A DNA stretch of 64,000 nucleotides, from assembly GCF_023008405.1 (NCBI RefSeq), contig NZ_CP095376.1, forward strand, positions 582,001 through 646,000, given 5' to 3'. This DNA comes from Amycolatopsis sp. FBCC-B4732 (GTDB lineage: Bacteria; Actinomycetota; Actinomycetes; Mycobacteriales; Pseudonocardiaceae). The notes beneath the pieces were generated by a model that saw only the letters and a program-made list of their open reading frames with translations, had not been told where the DNA came from and ran no database searches. How positions within the stretch are numbered: position 1 is the first letter of the stretch; the number at the start of each line of letters is the position of its first letter. Position numbers and translations under genes: made by a program. Shown here in pieces: positions 53,564 through 63,687 of the stretch.

Positions 53564-53709
53564 CAGCGCTCCGGGAGGTACGCCGCGACGCACGTGTTGA
53601 CCGTGAGGCTCGCCGCCACGCACGTGTTCACGACGAGGCTCGCCGCGACGCAGGTGTTGACGACCAGGGCTTCCGGGGCGGTCTCGACGGAGAACTGCTC
53701 CTGCTTCAT
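53563..53709 (-). CDS. RiPP precursor peptide with three Asn-Thr-Cys decapeptide repeats
   Basis: A 48-residue peptide. A 15-residue leader (MKQEQFSVETAPEAL) is followed by three units, VVNTCVAASL, VVNTCVAASL and TVNTCVAAYL, and the end PER. Each unit has one Thr-Cys pair; there is no other Cys. Between units the third codon positions vary (GTC/GTG, ACC/ACG) while residues stay fixed, which shows selection on the peptide. GGAAAGGG is 8 nt before the ATG. The ATG lies in the ATGA overlap with the upstream MFS stop and its TGA overlaps the YcaO ATG. I recognise no known RiPP class. Thr-Cys is a natural oxazoline-thiazoline site. Confidence 0.86.
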   Translation of the reverse strand: MKQEQFSVETAPEALVVNTCVAASLVVNTCVAASLTVNTCVAAYLPER

Positions 53710-54974
53710 GGCGCTACCCTTTCCATCGACGGCCCACCACCGGTTCCGGTGGCGGGATCCGGGGAGTGCTCCCCGTTCCGCGCGTCCGAGGCGGCCACCT
53801 CGCGCGGAAGCTTGGTACCGACCGCGAACCCCGCGGCGGCCAGCGCGCCGAGCGCGGCGCAGGCCAGCCACACGGCCGCGGGGCCACCGCGGTCCAGCAG
53901 CCAGCCGCCGCCGGCCGGCCCGAGCAGGGCCGCGGCCGACCACGCGCCGGTGTAGAGGGCCGCGTACCGGCCGCGCTGCGTGCTGGGTGCCCGGTCGGCC
54001 GCCACGGAGCTGCCGACGGGCATCTGCAGCATTTCCCCGACCGTCCAGACCAGGGCGATGACGGCGTAGCCGAGCAGCCCCTCGGCGAAGAAGTTGAGCC
54101 CGAAGCCCCAGCCGATCAGCAGCGCGCTCGCCACCAGCAGCGGTCGTCGCCGGTGCCGGCGCGCCCACCGGGTCAGCGGGAGCTGCAGGAACGCGATGAG
54201 CAGCCCGTTCAAGGCCTGTACGAGGCCGAACGCGCCCGCGGTGAGCCCGGCGCCGACCATGACGACCGGCAGCGTCGTCGCGCTCTGTTCGTAGACGGAG
54301 CCGATCGCGAGGGTGGCGAGCAGGAAGACGGCGAACCGCAGGTCGAACCGCAAGGGCGGCCGGGCGACGCGGGCCCGTGGGGTGAACGGCGGCCGGGTTT
54401 CGGGCACCTTCAGCAGCACGACGAGCGCGCACAACGCGGTCGCGGCGGCGTCGGCGATGAACACGACGGGGTAGCCGAAGCCCACCATCACGCCGGTGAG
54501 CGCGGCGGAGACGGCGACGCCGACGTTGACCGCCCAGTAGTTGAGCGAGAAGGCGCGCGGCCGGTCGGCGGGCGGCACGACGTCGGCGAGCGCGGCGTTC
54601 ATCGCCGGCCGGGCCGCCACGGAACCGACGCCGACGGCGAAGGCCGCCGCTTCGAGCTGCCAGCGCCCGCTCGCCGCGCCGAGCGCGACCATCGCCACCG
54701 CGGTGACGACGTGCGCCAGCACGAGGGTCGGCCGCCGGCCCAGCCGGTCGGCGAGGACGCCGCCGGCCACGGTGCCGAGCACGCCACCCAGCCCGATCAG
54801 GGCGATGACGAACCCGGCGTAGGACACCGGGTACCCGTGCCCGGCCGTCAGCGACAGCGCGAGCACGGGCCGGGTGAAGGCGCCGGCCCAGTTGACCAGG
54901 AGGCTGATCCAGATCCACCAGAACACCGGCGGGAGGGTCCGGGGGCTCCGACGGGACGTCATCGTGTGCGTCAC
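53706..54974 (-). CDS. MFS exporter of the RiPP operon
   Basis: A 422-residue drug-exporter-like MFS protein with about twelve hydrophobic segments. GGVLADRLGRRPTLVLAHVVTAVAMVAL is the motif A loop and following helix, and AARPAMNAALADVVPPADRPRAFSLNYWAVNVGVAVS falls around helices 4-5. GTG 54974 is chosen for AAGGGGG 7 nt upstream. Its stop overlaps the precursor ATG by 4 nt, so expression is tied to the peptide. It is the obvious candidate for export of the mature product, or for immunity. Confidence 0.88.
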   Translation of the reverse strand: MTHTMTSRRSPRTLPPVFWWIWISLLVNWAGAFTRPVLALSLTAGHGYPVSYAGFVIALIGLGGVLGTVAGGVLADRLGRRPTLVLAHVVTAVAMVALGAASGRWQLEAAAFAVGVGSVAARPAMNAALADVVPPADRPRAFSLNYWAVNVGVAVSAALTGVMVGFGYPVVFIADAAATALCALVVLLKVPETRPPFTPRARVARPPLRFDLRFAVFLLATLAIGSVYEQSATTLPVVMVGAGLTAGAFGLVQALNGLLIAFLQLPLTRWARRHRRRPLLVASALLIGWGFGLNFFAEGLLGYAVIALVWTVGEMLQMPVGSSVAADRAPSTQRGRYAALYTGAWSAAALLGPAGGGWLLDRGGPAAVWLACAALGALAAAGFAVGTKLPREVAASDARNGEHSPDPATGTGGGPSMERVAP

Positions 54975-55342
54975 CCGTCGGCCCCCTTCCCCGTTCCACT
55001 GGTTTCTCGTCCCGAGCCGGGTGCCGTGGCCGTCTGGATCACAGCGACGCGGGCGTTCCCGGGGCTCCTCGCAGGAGAGCCAGTTGTGCGGTTCTCCCAT
55101 CGAGCCGGGTGCCTTCCGCTGGGTCTCAGCTGGGAGGCGCACCCCCGGACTCATGGGTAAATCATGGCTCCCGGCATGGAGATCGCTCGTCTCCTCGATT
55201 GCCCGCCGTCTGGGCCGAACCCGTTGACAGTGCCGAACCGGTGGGGGCAAGCTGACCCTGTCGGTAAACTGAGATGAATGCGGCGACGCTTCCATTTCAG
55301 GTCGGCTGATCAGGGTAGGGGCCTTGATCCGGGGAGGACGTC
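54975..55342. promoter_or_regulatory. Divergent region between the RiPP operon and a histidine kinase
   Basis: A 368-bp gap with no supported gene; it must carry promoters for both directions. TTGACA lies at 55224-55229 on the plus strand, but no well-placed -10 follows; TAAACT at 55265 is too far for a standard spacer. No clear palindromic operator was found. Confidence 0.4.
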
Positions 55343-56515
55343 GTGAGGGTTGTGCTGCTCGGCGGAGCGGGGGCGCTCGCCGGCGGGAGCGGTCGGTGGG
55401 GTGCGCTTTCGCTGGTGCAGGGCGCCGTACCGAGGCTCGTGCTGGTGCCGGTCGTGTTCCGGCTGGTGCTGTTCCTCCAGGCGCTGTGGGCCGCGGGCGG
55501 GCGCACGGCGCCGGTGCTCTGGCTCGCCGTGGCGTTCTTCCTCGTGCCGAACCTCCTCGAGGTCGCCTGGGTCTTCCGCCGCGCCACCGGCATCCGCCCG
55601 GTGCTGGTCGCCGACACCGCGTACACGCTCGTCACCAGCCTGGCCGCGGCGGCGTTCGCGCCCGGCCTGCTGGGGCTGACCTGGCCGAACATCATGGGCA
55701 CGGTCATGGTCTGGACCCTGCTGCGCGGCGCGCCCGCCGGCGCGGCGGCCATCGCCGGAGCCGTGCTCCTGCGCTACGGCACGGCCGCGGTCTCGGGCAC
55801 GTCCGCGCCGGCGACGTGGATCCTGCCGGCCCTGCTCGCGGCCGCGGCGACGGCGCTGGCGATCGTGCTGCTGGTCGCCGGCTCGATGCGGTTCGCGCAC
55901 CGGCTGGGCGAGCAGCGCGGCCGAGCCGCCGAACGCGAGCGGCACCGCCGGGACGTCCACGACACCGTGCTGCAGGTGATGGAGTCCCTCGCCCTGCCCG
56001 CCCCCGACGACGCGCTCGACCCCGTCGGCAGGCTCGACCAGGTCCGGCGCACCGCCCGGGCGCACGCGCTGCGCCTGCGGCTGAGCCTCGACGGCGACGC
56101 GCCCGCCGAGCCGGGTGGGCTCGAACACCGCCTCGGCGCGTTGGCGGTCGAGATGACAGCGGACGGCCTGCGCGTCGACCTCGTCGTGCTCGCGAAGCCT
56201 TCGGACGTACCCGAAGCCGTCGTCAACGCATTGCACGACGCGGCCCGCGAAGCGCTGCGAAACACCCTTAAGCACGCGAAGACCGCCAGAGCGGTGGTCT
56301 GCCTCGAAGAGCGCGAAGGCGTCATCACGGTGTCCGTGCGCGACCACGGGACCGGCTTCGACCCCGGCGCCCGCCGCGCCGGGTTCGGCATCGACAACTC
56401 CATCCACGCGCGGCTGGCCGAGGTCGGCGGTGCCGCGCGCATCGATTCGGCGCCGGGGCAGGGCACCCGCGTCGTGCTGACGGCCCCGCTAGAGCTGCGT
56501 TTCCCCGTCGGGTGA
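55343..56515 (+). CDS. Orphan sensor histidine kinase (NarL-partner type)
   Basis: A 390-residue membrane histidine kinase. About five hydrophobic segments (residues 1-190) precede the phosphoacceptor ERERHRRDVHDTVLQ with His206. The ATPase domain has EALRNTLKHAKTAR and RDHGTGFDPGARRAGFGIDNSI. Such kinases normally sit beside a LuxR-type response regulator, and none is found next to it. GTG start behind GGGGAGGAC. It overlaps the convergent phosphatase end by 27 bp. It is divergent from the RiPP operon, so control of that operon is possible but unproven. Confidence 0.86.
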   Translation: MRVVLLGGAGALAGGSGRWGALSLVQGAVPRLVLVPVVFRLVLFLQALWAAGGRTAPVLWLAVAFFLVPNLLEVAWVFRRATGIRPVLVADTAYTLVTSLAAAAFAPGLLGLTWPNIMGTVMVWTLLRGAPAGAAAIAGAVLLRYGTAAVSGTSAPATWILPALLAAAATALAIVLLVAGSMRFAHRLGEQRGRAAERERHRRDVHDTVLQVMESLALPAPDDALDPVGRLDQVRRTARAHALRLRLSLDGDAPAEPGGLEHRLGALAVEMTADGLRVDLVVLAKPSDVPEAVVNALHDAAREALRNTLKHAKTARAVVCLEEREGVITVSVRDHGTGFDPGARRAGFGIDNSIHARLAEVGGAARIDSAPGQGTRVVLTAPLELRFPVG

Positions 56516-57127
56516 GTCCCGCCACTGGGCGAACGGGCGGTCCAGTGTCCACTTGCCGTCCTGCTCCTCGAGGACGCGGTACTCGCAGGTCCCCGGGTTG
56601 GACAGCGACTCGAACAGCTCGATGCTCCAGCCGAAGAGGCGGCGGCACAGCAACCGCAGCGTGAGTCCGTGGGAGACGATCAGGACCGTCTCCGGGTGAC
56701 GTTCGTCGCGCAGGCGCAGGTCCGAAAGGAACGCCGCGACGCGGTCGTCGACGTCCGCGCCCGACTCGCCGAACGGGAGCCGGTAGAAGAAGTGCCCGAA
56801 CTCGTTGCGCCGCGCCTTCTGGACCTCCTGGTCGGCCGGGTCCTGCAGGTTGCCCCAGTCCTGCTCGCGCAGCCGCGGCTCCTGCAGCAGCCGATCGCAC
56901 GACGCCTCGATGTCCAGCAGCCGCAACGTTTCCCGCGTCCGCAGGTACGGGCTCACGTAGACGGCGGGCCGCTCGCCGTCGAGCAGCCGGGCGATCTCCG
57001 GGCCGGCCGCGAGCGCTTCCCGCTCGCCCTTCTCCGTCAGCGGCAGCGCGTGGTCGGGGATCCGCGTGTAGGCGAGCTCGTCGACGTTGCCGAGCGACTC
57101 GGCGTGCCGCAGCAGGATCATCTTCAC
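56489..57127 (-). CDS. Histidine phosphatase (phosphoglycerate-mutase-like)
   Basis: A protein of about 212 residues with the branch-2-like RHG motif LLRHAES, YVSPYLRTRETL, the acid loop ESGADVDDRVAAFL and the second His in IVSHGLTLRLL. It has the phosphoglycerate-mutase fold and probably dephosphorylates a small metabolite or sugar phosphate. Starts at 57136 (ATG), 57127 (GTG) and 57121 (ATG) are in frame; the middle one sits best after AGGA. The gene ends inside the histidine kinase end on the other strand. Confidence 0.87.
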   Translation of the reverse strand: MKMILLRHAESLGNVDELAYTRIPDHALPLTEKGEREALAAGPEIARLLDGERPAVYVSPYLRTRETLRLLDIEASCDRLLQEPRLREQDWGNLQDPADQEVQKARRNEFGHFFYRLPFGESGADVDDRVAAFLSDLRLRDERHPETVLIVSHGLTLRLLCRRLFGWSIELFESLSNPGTCEYRVLEEQDGKWTLDRPFAQWRDSPDGETQL

Positions 57128-57184
57128 GGCTCCCATCCTGCCCGTCACACGGGCCTGACCGGGGCTGGGCATACCCTCAGGGGC

Positions 57185-59212
57185 GTGTCCGAGCAGTCCG
57201 TCACGAAATCCGACGTCCCCACGCAGCGGCGGGCCAGCGTGCTGCCCCTGCTCTCGGTCGGCGTGCTGCTGGCCGCCGTCGTCGCGGTCGGGCTGATCGC
57301 CCTCACCGGCGGGGCGGGCTACGTCATCGCCGGCCTCCCCGATCCGGGCCTGGTCACGCAGTACGGCGTCACCGTCGTGCGCGTGCTGTCCGAAGCCGCG
57401 TCGGTGATCTGCGTCGGGTCGCTGTTGCTGGCCGCGTTCCTGGTGCCGCCGCAGAAGTCGGGCACGCTCGGCCCCGAGGGCTACGGCGCACTGCGCGCCG
57501 CCGGGATCGCCGCCTGGGTGTGGTTCGCCGCCGCCCTGCTGTCGGTCGCCTTCACCGCCGCGGACACCGCCGGGAAGCCGTTCGGCGACATCCTCGACCC
57601 GCAGACGCTGCTCGACCTCGTCGGCGCCATCGAGCAGCCGAAGGCCTGGCTGTGGACGGCGCTGATCGCGGTGCTCGTCGCGCTCGGCTGCCGGCTCGCG
57701 CTCACCTGGGGCTGGACGGCGGTGCTGTTCGGGTTCGCCGTCGTCGGCCTGGTCCCGGTCGCGGTCACCGGCCACTCCGCCAGCGGCGGCTCGCACGACG
57801 TCGCCACCAACAGCCTGCTGTTCCACCTGGTCGCCGCGGCGCTGTGGGTCGGCGGGCTGATCGCGGTGCTGGCGCTGGGTTACCGGCGCGGGAGCCACCT
57901 GAGCCTGGCCGCGCAGCGGTTCTCGCGGCTGGCGCTGGTGTGCTGGGTCGTGATGCTGCTCTCCGGCGTGGTCAACGCGCTGGTCCGGATCGGCCTGAAC
58001 GACCTCTTCACCACCGACTACGGCCTGCTGGTCGTGGCCAAGACGGTCGCGCTGCTGCTGCTCGGGGTGTTCGGCCACCAGCAGCGCCAGAAGGGCGTCG
58101 CCGACCTCGTGGACGGCAAGGGCGGCGGGCAGCTGCTGCGGCTGGCCGCGGTCGAGATCGTGATCATGTTCGTCACGATCGGGATCGCGTCGGGGCTCGC
58201 GCGGACGCCGCCACCGGCGGACGCGGTCACCCAGCCGTCCACCACCGAACTGCTGATCGGCTACAACCTCGACGGCCCGCCGACGCTGTGGCGGCTGCTC
58301 TTCGACACCCGCTTCGACCTCGTCTACGGCGTCCTCGCGCTCGTCATGGGCGGGCTGTACCTGGCGGGGGTCCGGCGGTTGCTGCGCCGCGGCGACCCGT
58401 GGCCGGTCGGCCGCACGGTCGCCTGGATCAGCGGCTGCGTGGTACTGCTGATCGCGACGTCGTCCGGCATCGGCCGGTACGCGCCCGCGATGTTCAGCGT
58501 CCACATGGGCAACCACATGCTGCTGTCGATGGTGGCGCCGGTGCTGTTCGTGCTCGGCGGGCCGGTGACGCTCGCCCTGCGCGCGCTGCCCGCGGCGGGC
58601 AAGGAGAACCCGCCGGGGCCGCGCGAGTGGCTCGTCGCCTTCGTGCACTCCCCGGTGTCGCGGTTCCTGACCCACCCGGTGGTCGCGCTGCTGCTGTTCG
58701 TCGGGTCGTTCTACGCGCTGTACTTCTCCGGCCTGTTCGACAACGCGCTGAACTACCACTGGGCGCACCTGATCATGAACGGGCACTTCCTGCTCGCCGG
58801 GTACGTCTTCTACTGGCCGGTGATCGGCGTCGACCCGGCGCCGCGGCGGATCCCGTACCTCGGCCGGCTCGGGATGATGTTCGCCGCGATGCCGTTCCAC
58901 GCGTTCTTCGGCGTGATCCTGATGAGCAAGCAGGCCGTCATCGGGCAGGCGTTCTACGGCCAGCTGCACCTGCCGTGGGTGACCGACCTGCTCGCCGACC
59001 AGCGGCTCGGCGGCGGCATCGCCTGGGCGGCCGGCGAGATCCCGGTGCTGCTGGTGCTGATCGCGCTGCTGGTGCAGTGGTCGCGTCAGGACGAGCGCGA
59101 GGCGAAGCGGCGTGACCGGCGCGAAGCGGTCACCGGCGACGAAGAATTGAACGCCTACAACGCGATGCTCAAGAACCTCGCCGAGGGCAAGCGACCCTCG
59201 GGTTCCAGTTGA
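57185..59212 (+). CDS. CopD-CtaG fusion membrane protein
   Basis: A 675-residue protein with about 16 hydrophobic segments. The first half matches CopD-like copper-resistance proteins (HSASGGSHDVATNSLLFHLVAAALWVGGL). The second half matches the caa3-type cytochrome oxidase assembly factor CtaG (GNHMLLSMVAPVLFVLGGPVTLALRAL, NYHWAHLIMNGHFLLAGYVFYWPVIGVDP, PFHAFFGVILM). The fusion is common in actinobacteria. Predicted role: copper handling for cytochrome oxidase maturation in the membrane. GTG start after CAGGGGC. Conserved His and Met in the second half are plausible copper ligands. Confidence 0.9.
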   Translation: MSEQSVTKSDVPTQRRASVLPLLSVGVLLAAVVAVGLIALTGGAGYVIAGLPDPGLVTQYGVTVVRVLSEAASVICVGSLLLAAFLVPPQKSGTLGPEGYGALRAAGIAAWVWFAAALLSVAFTAADTAGKPFGDILDPQTLLDLVGAIEQPKAWLWTALIAVLVALGCRLALTWGWTAVLFGFAVVGLVPVAVTGHSASGGSHDVATNSLLFHLVAAALWVGGLIAVLALGYRRGSHLSLAAQRFSRLALVCWVVMLLSGVVNALVRIGLNDLFTTDYGLLVVAKTVALLLLGVFGHQQRQKGVADLVDGKGGGQLLRLAAVEIVIMFVTIGIASGLARTPPPADAVTQPSTTELLIGYNLDGPPTLWRLLFDTRFDLVYGVLALVMGGLYLAGVRRLLRRGDPWPVGRTVAWISGCVVLLIATSSGIGRYAPAMFSVHMGNHMLLSMVAPVLFVLGGPVTLALRALPAAGKENPPGPREWLVAFVHSPVSRFLTHPVVALLLFVGSFYALYFSGLFDNALNYHWAHLIMNGHFLLAGYVFYWPVIGVDPAPRRIPYLGRLGMMFAAMPFHAFFGVILMSKQAVIGQAFYGQLHLPWVTDLLADQRLGGGIAWAAGEIPVLLVLIALLVQWSRQDEREAKRRDRREAVTGDEELNAYNAMLKNLAEGKRPSGSS

Positions 59213-59330
59213 GGTTGAGGGCTCGTCCGGGCGCCCGAAAACCACGCTCGCGGTGACCCCGGCCTGACAATCGGTAGTCCGGTGGTGACCGGCGTCGAGA
59301 CGCGATCAGGCGCGCTCTACGATCGTGGGT

Positions 59331-61007
<1,677 letters not shown>

Positions 61008-61023
61008 GGGGGCGGGTTTCCCC

Positions 61024-63687
61024 GTGGAAGCCAGCAAAGCGCACCGGACGGGCCCGCTCTCCCGCGTGGAGAGCGGGCGCTCCGCCAATGCCGGGGGAAC
61101 CCTCTCCGCAGTCGGCAGGCTGATCGAACGCGCGGACGCGCTGCACCTGCGCGCGCCCGAGCTCGCACTGGTCCTCGGCGAACGCGCGGCGGCGCTGTCG
61201 GAGGCCGCCGGCGCCGACGAGCAGTGGATCCGGGCCGAGAGCCTGGTCGTGTCCTCGCGCGTCCGGCTCGGGATGCGCCCGGCCACGGTCGGCCGGGCCG
61301 TCGCGGCCCTGCGCGCGGCCGAGCACGCCGGTTACGGCGACATCGCCGCGCGGCTGCGCATCGACCTCGCCGTGTGCGCCCGGAGCCTGGGCGTGCCGTT
61401 GACCGGTCTCGCCGCGTTGCGGCCGGTGCTGACCGACCCCGTGGTCTCGCCGGTGCACCGCGCCGCCGCGTTGTGCCACCTGGCCGGCTGCCTGGGTCTG
61501 CTGGGGCGCAAGGCGGAGCTGGACCGGGTGCTCGTCGAGGCGGACAAGCTCGTCCTCGGCGACGAGTCGCTGGGCGCGGACACCCAGTTGCTGGTCCGCG
61601 CGCTGCTGCGCGTCGGCACGGCTTCGCACCGGCGTCGCCACGGCGACCTGACGGCGGCGGCCGACGCGGCCCGCACCGGGCTCGGTTTCCTGGAGAAGCT
61701 CGACAACCCGGCCGACGACGGCGGCCTCGTCCGCATCCGGCTGGTGTTGCTGCTGGTGAGCACCCTGCTCGACCGCGGCGACGCGGAAATGGCGTACGAG
61801 ATCGCGGAGCCCGTGCTGGCGGAGCCGGTCCGTGCGGCCGGGGTCGCCCCGATGGGCTGGCTGCGGCTGGCCGTGGCGACCCGCATCCACCTGCCCGCGG
61901 GTTCGGGCGAGGCGGCGATCGAGCTGGTCCACGAGGCCGTGGCGAGCACTGATCGGCACGGGCTTCCGGCGGTCACGGCCCGGCTGTGGCTGGAGCTGGC
62001 GCAGCTGGAGGAGCGGTTCGGGCGGGCCGAGGAGGCCATCGCTTGCCTGTACCGCTCACGGGCGGCGGAGCAGCTGCACGCGCGGGCCCGGCGGCAGGCG
62101 TGCAGTGTGCTGGCCGGCGAGTTCGGGACCGGCGAGCCGGCTTCGGTGGATCTGGACGAGGTGTTGAAGGCGGTGCCGTCGCGGCCGGTTCCGGTGGTTG
62201 CCGAGCCGTCGCCTCCGTCGCCCGCTTGGTCGTTCGGCCGTGAGCCGGCGCCGGGCTGGTCGTTCGAGCGGCCGCGGGCGACCGCTGACGCGGCCGAGAC
62301 GACGGTGATGCCGGCGATCCGTGACGAGCCGGCGCCCCGGCGCGCGGAGCCGGTCGTGGTGGAGCGGCGGCCGGTGGGTCGTCCTGAGCCTCGGGTGGTG
62401 CCGAAGGCGGAGCCCGTGCGGGCTGAAGTTGAGCGCGGGCGGCAACCGGAGTTCCGGGCTGAGCCGCGGCTCGATCCCATCGAGGTGCACTCGGCGGGGG
62501 AGCGCGGACGTCAGGCGGCGCCTGGCGAGGTGCCGTCTGAACGTCGGAGCGGCGCGGAGCCCGTTGGGGCTGGGCGCGGGCGCGACGCTGAGCCCGTCGA
62601 AGTGCGGTCTGGGCGTGAGGCGAGGCCCGACGAGATGCGGTCGGAGCGCGGCCGCGACGGCGGGCCCGTTGAGGTGCGGTCTGGGCGTGACGCGGGGCCC
62701 GTGGACGTGCCGTCGGAGCGCGGGCGGGAGGCGGGCCACCGGTCCGAGCCCGTTCGTGAGCGGCAGCCGGGGCAGCGAGCCGAGGCCGAGCGTGGCCGTG
62801 AAGCCGAGCCGGTCGAAGTCCGGTCCGGGGGGAAGCGCAGGCGGGATCCGGAGCCGGTGGAGGCGCCGTCCGAGCCGGACTTCCGGTCCGAGCCCGTCGA
62901 GGTGCGGGCCGAACGGCAGCCGGACTTCCGGTCCGAGCCGGTGGAGGCCCGGTCCGCCCGTGCGCCGGGACCGGAGCCTGCTGAGGCCGAACCGGCGAGC
63001 GGGAAGACGAAGTTCTCGTGGGCCGCGCTGGCCGAAGCCCGGCTGAAGGAAACCGCGGCCGAACGGGAATCGGCGCCCACGCGCATCACTCCCGCCTTGC
63101 CGCTCGCTCCCGAGCCCGCGGCCGAGCGTGAACCCGAGCCGCGGCCGCGACAGGAGCCGCAGCCCTCGACCCGGCACGACGCTGAGCACGGGTCCGTCGC
63201 CGCGCGGTCGGTGCTGGATCGCCTCGGTATTTCGTCTTCCTCCGGGGGTGCCGGGGGCCGTCGACGGGCGGAGGACGCCGAGACCCCCCGCGCCGAGGAA
63301 CGGCCCGAGCCGGAACTCGCGCCGCCGCCGCGGCCGGAGGACCAGCCGCCGTCCGCGCCGGACTACCGCGACGAGGCCGAGCCCTGGCTGCCGCGGCTGC
63401 GGATGCCGCCGACGCTCGAGCCGATGGAGGACTTCGGGCACTGGACGCCGGCTACGGCACCGTTCCCGGAGAGCTACGCCCGTGCGATCGCGGAGGACGA
63501 GCCACCCCCGGACGCCGGCCTCGCCGACCTCCTCGCCCGCGCACTGGCGGAGCACCAGGCAGGCACGGCCAGCGCGGCCGCCCTGGTGAAACAGCTGGGC
63601 TCCCAGGACACGGGCCACCGCAACGGCCACGCCCGCAACGGCCACGGAGCCGACGTCGACTCCCGCCGCCACGGCTACGGCGACTGA
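61024..63687 (+). CDS. TPR-like helical protein with long disordered Glu/Arg-rich region
   Basis: An 887-residue protein of unknown function. Residues about 20-370 form a helical repeat region resembling TPR (LIERADALHLRAPELALVLGERAAALSEAAG, LWLELAQLEERFGRAEEAIACLYRSRAAEQL). From about 380 to 800 the chain is disordered, rich in Pro, Glu and Arg, with degenerate repeats around EPVEVRSGRE and PDFRSEPVEV. A short C-terminal part (LADLLARALAEHQAGTASAAALVKQLGSQDTGHRNGHA) may fold. GTG start behind GAGGGGGCGGG. It follows ettA by 17 bp and is probably in its transcript. Confidence 0.75.
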   Translation: MEASKAHRTGPLSRVESGRSANAGGTLSAVGRLIERADALHLRAPELALVLGERAAALSEAAGADEQWIRAESLVVSSRVRLGMRPATVGRAVAALRAAEHAGYGDIAARLRIDLAVCARSLGVPLTGLAALRPVLTDPVVSPVHRAAALCHLAGCLGLLGRKAELDRVLVEADKLVLGDESLGADTQLLVRALLRVGTASHRRRHGDLTAAADAARTGLGFLEKLDNPADDGGLVRIRLVLLLVSTLLDRGDAEMAYEIAEPVLAEPVRAAGVAPMGWLRLAVATRIHLPAGSGEAAIELVHEAVASTDRHGLPAVTARLWLELAQLEERFGRAEEAIACLYRSRAAEQLHARARRQACSVLAGEFGTGEPASVDLDEVLKAVPSRPVPVVAEPSPPSPAWSFGREPAPGWSFERPRATADAAETTVMPAIRDEPAPRRAEPVVVERRPVGRPEPRVVPKAEPVRAEVERGRQPEFRAEPRLDPIEVHSAGERGRQAAPGEVPSERRSGAEPVGAGRGRDAEPVEVRSGREARPDEMRSERGRDGGPVEVRSGRDAGPVDVPSERGREAGHRSEPVRERQPGQRAEAERGREAEPVEVRSGGKRRRDPEPVEAPSEPDFRSEPVEVRAERQPDFRSEPVEARSARAPGPEPAEAEPASGKTKFSWAALAEARLKETAAERESAPTRITPALPLAPEPAAEREPEPRPRQEPQPSTRHDAEHGSVAARSVLDRLGISSSSGGAGGRRRAEDAETPRAEERPEPELAPPPRPEDQPPSAPDYRDEAEPWLPRLRMPPTLEPMEDFGHWTPATAPFPESYARAIAEDEPPPDAGLADLLARALAEHQAGTASAAALVKQLGSQDTGHRNGHARNGHGADVDSRRHGYGD

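Noticed and set aside
52202..53709. Thioamitide system
   Set aside because: There is no TfuA partner, no lanthionine-type or decarboxylase genes, and the core lacks the thioviridamide-type sequence.
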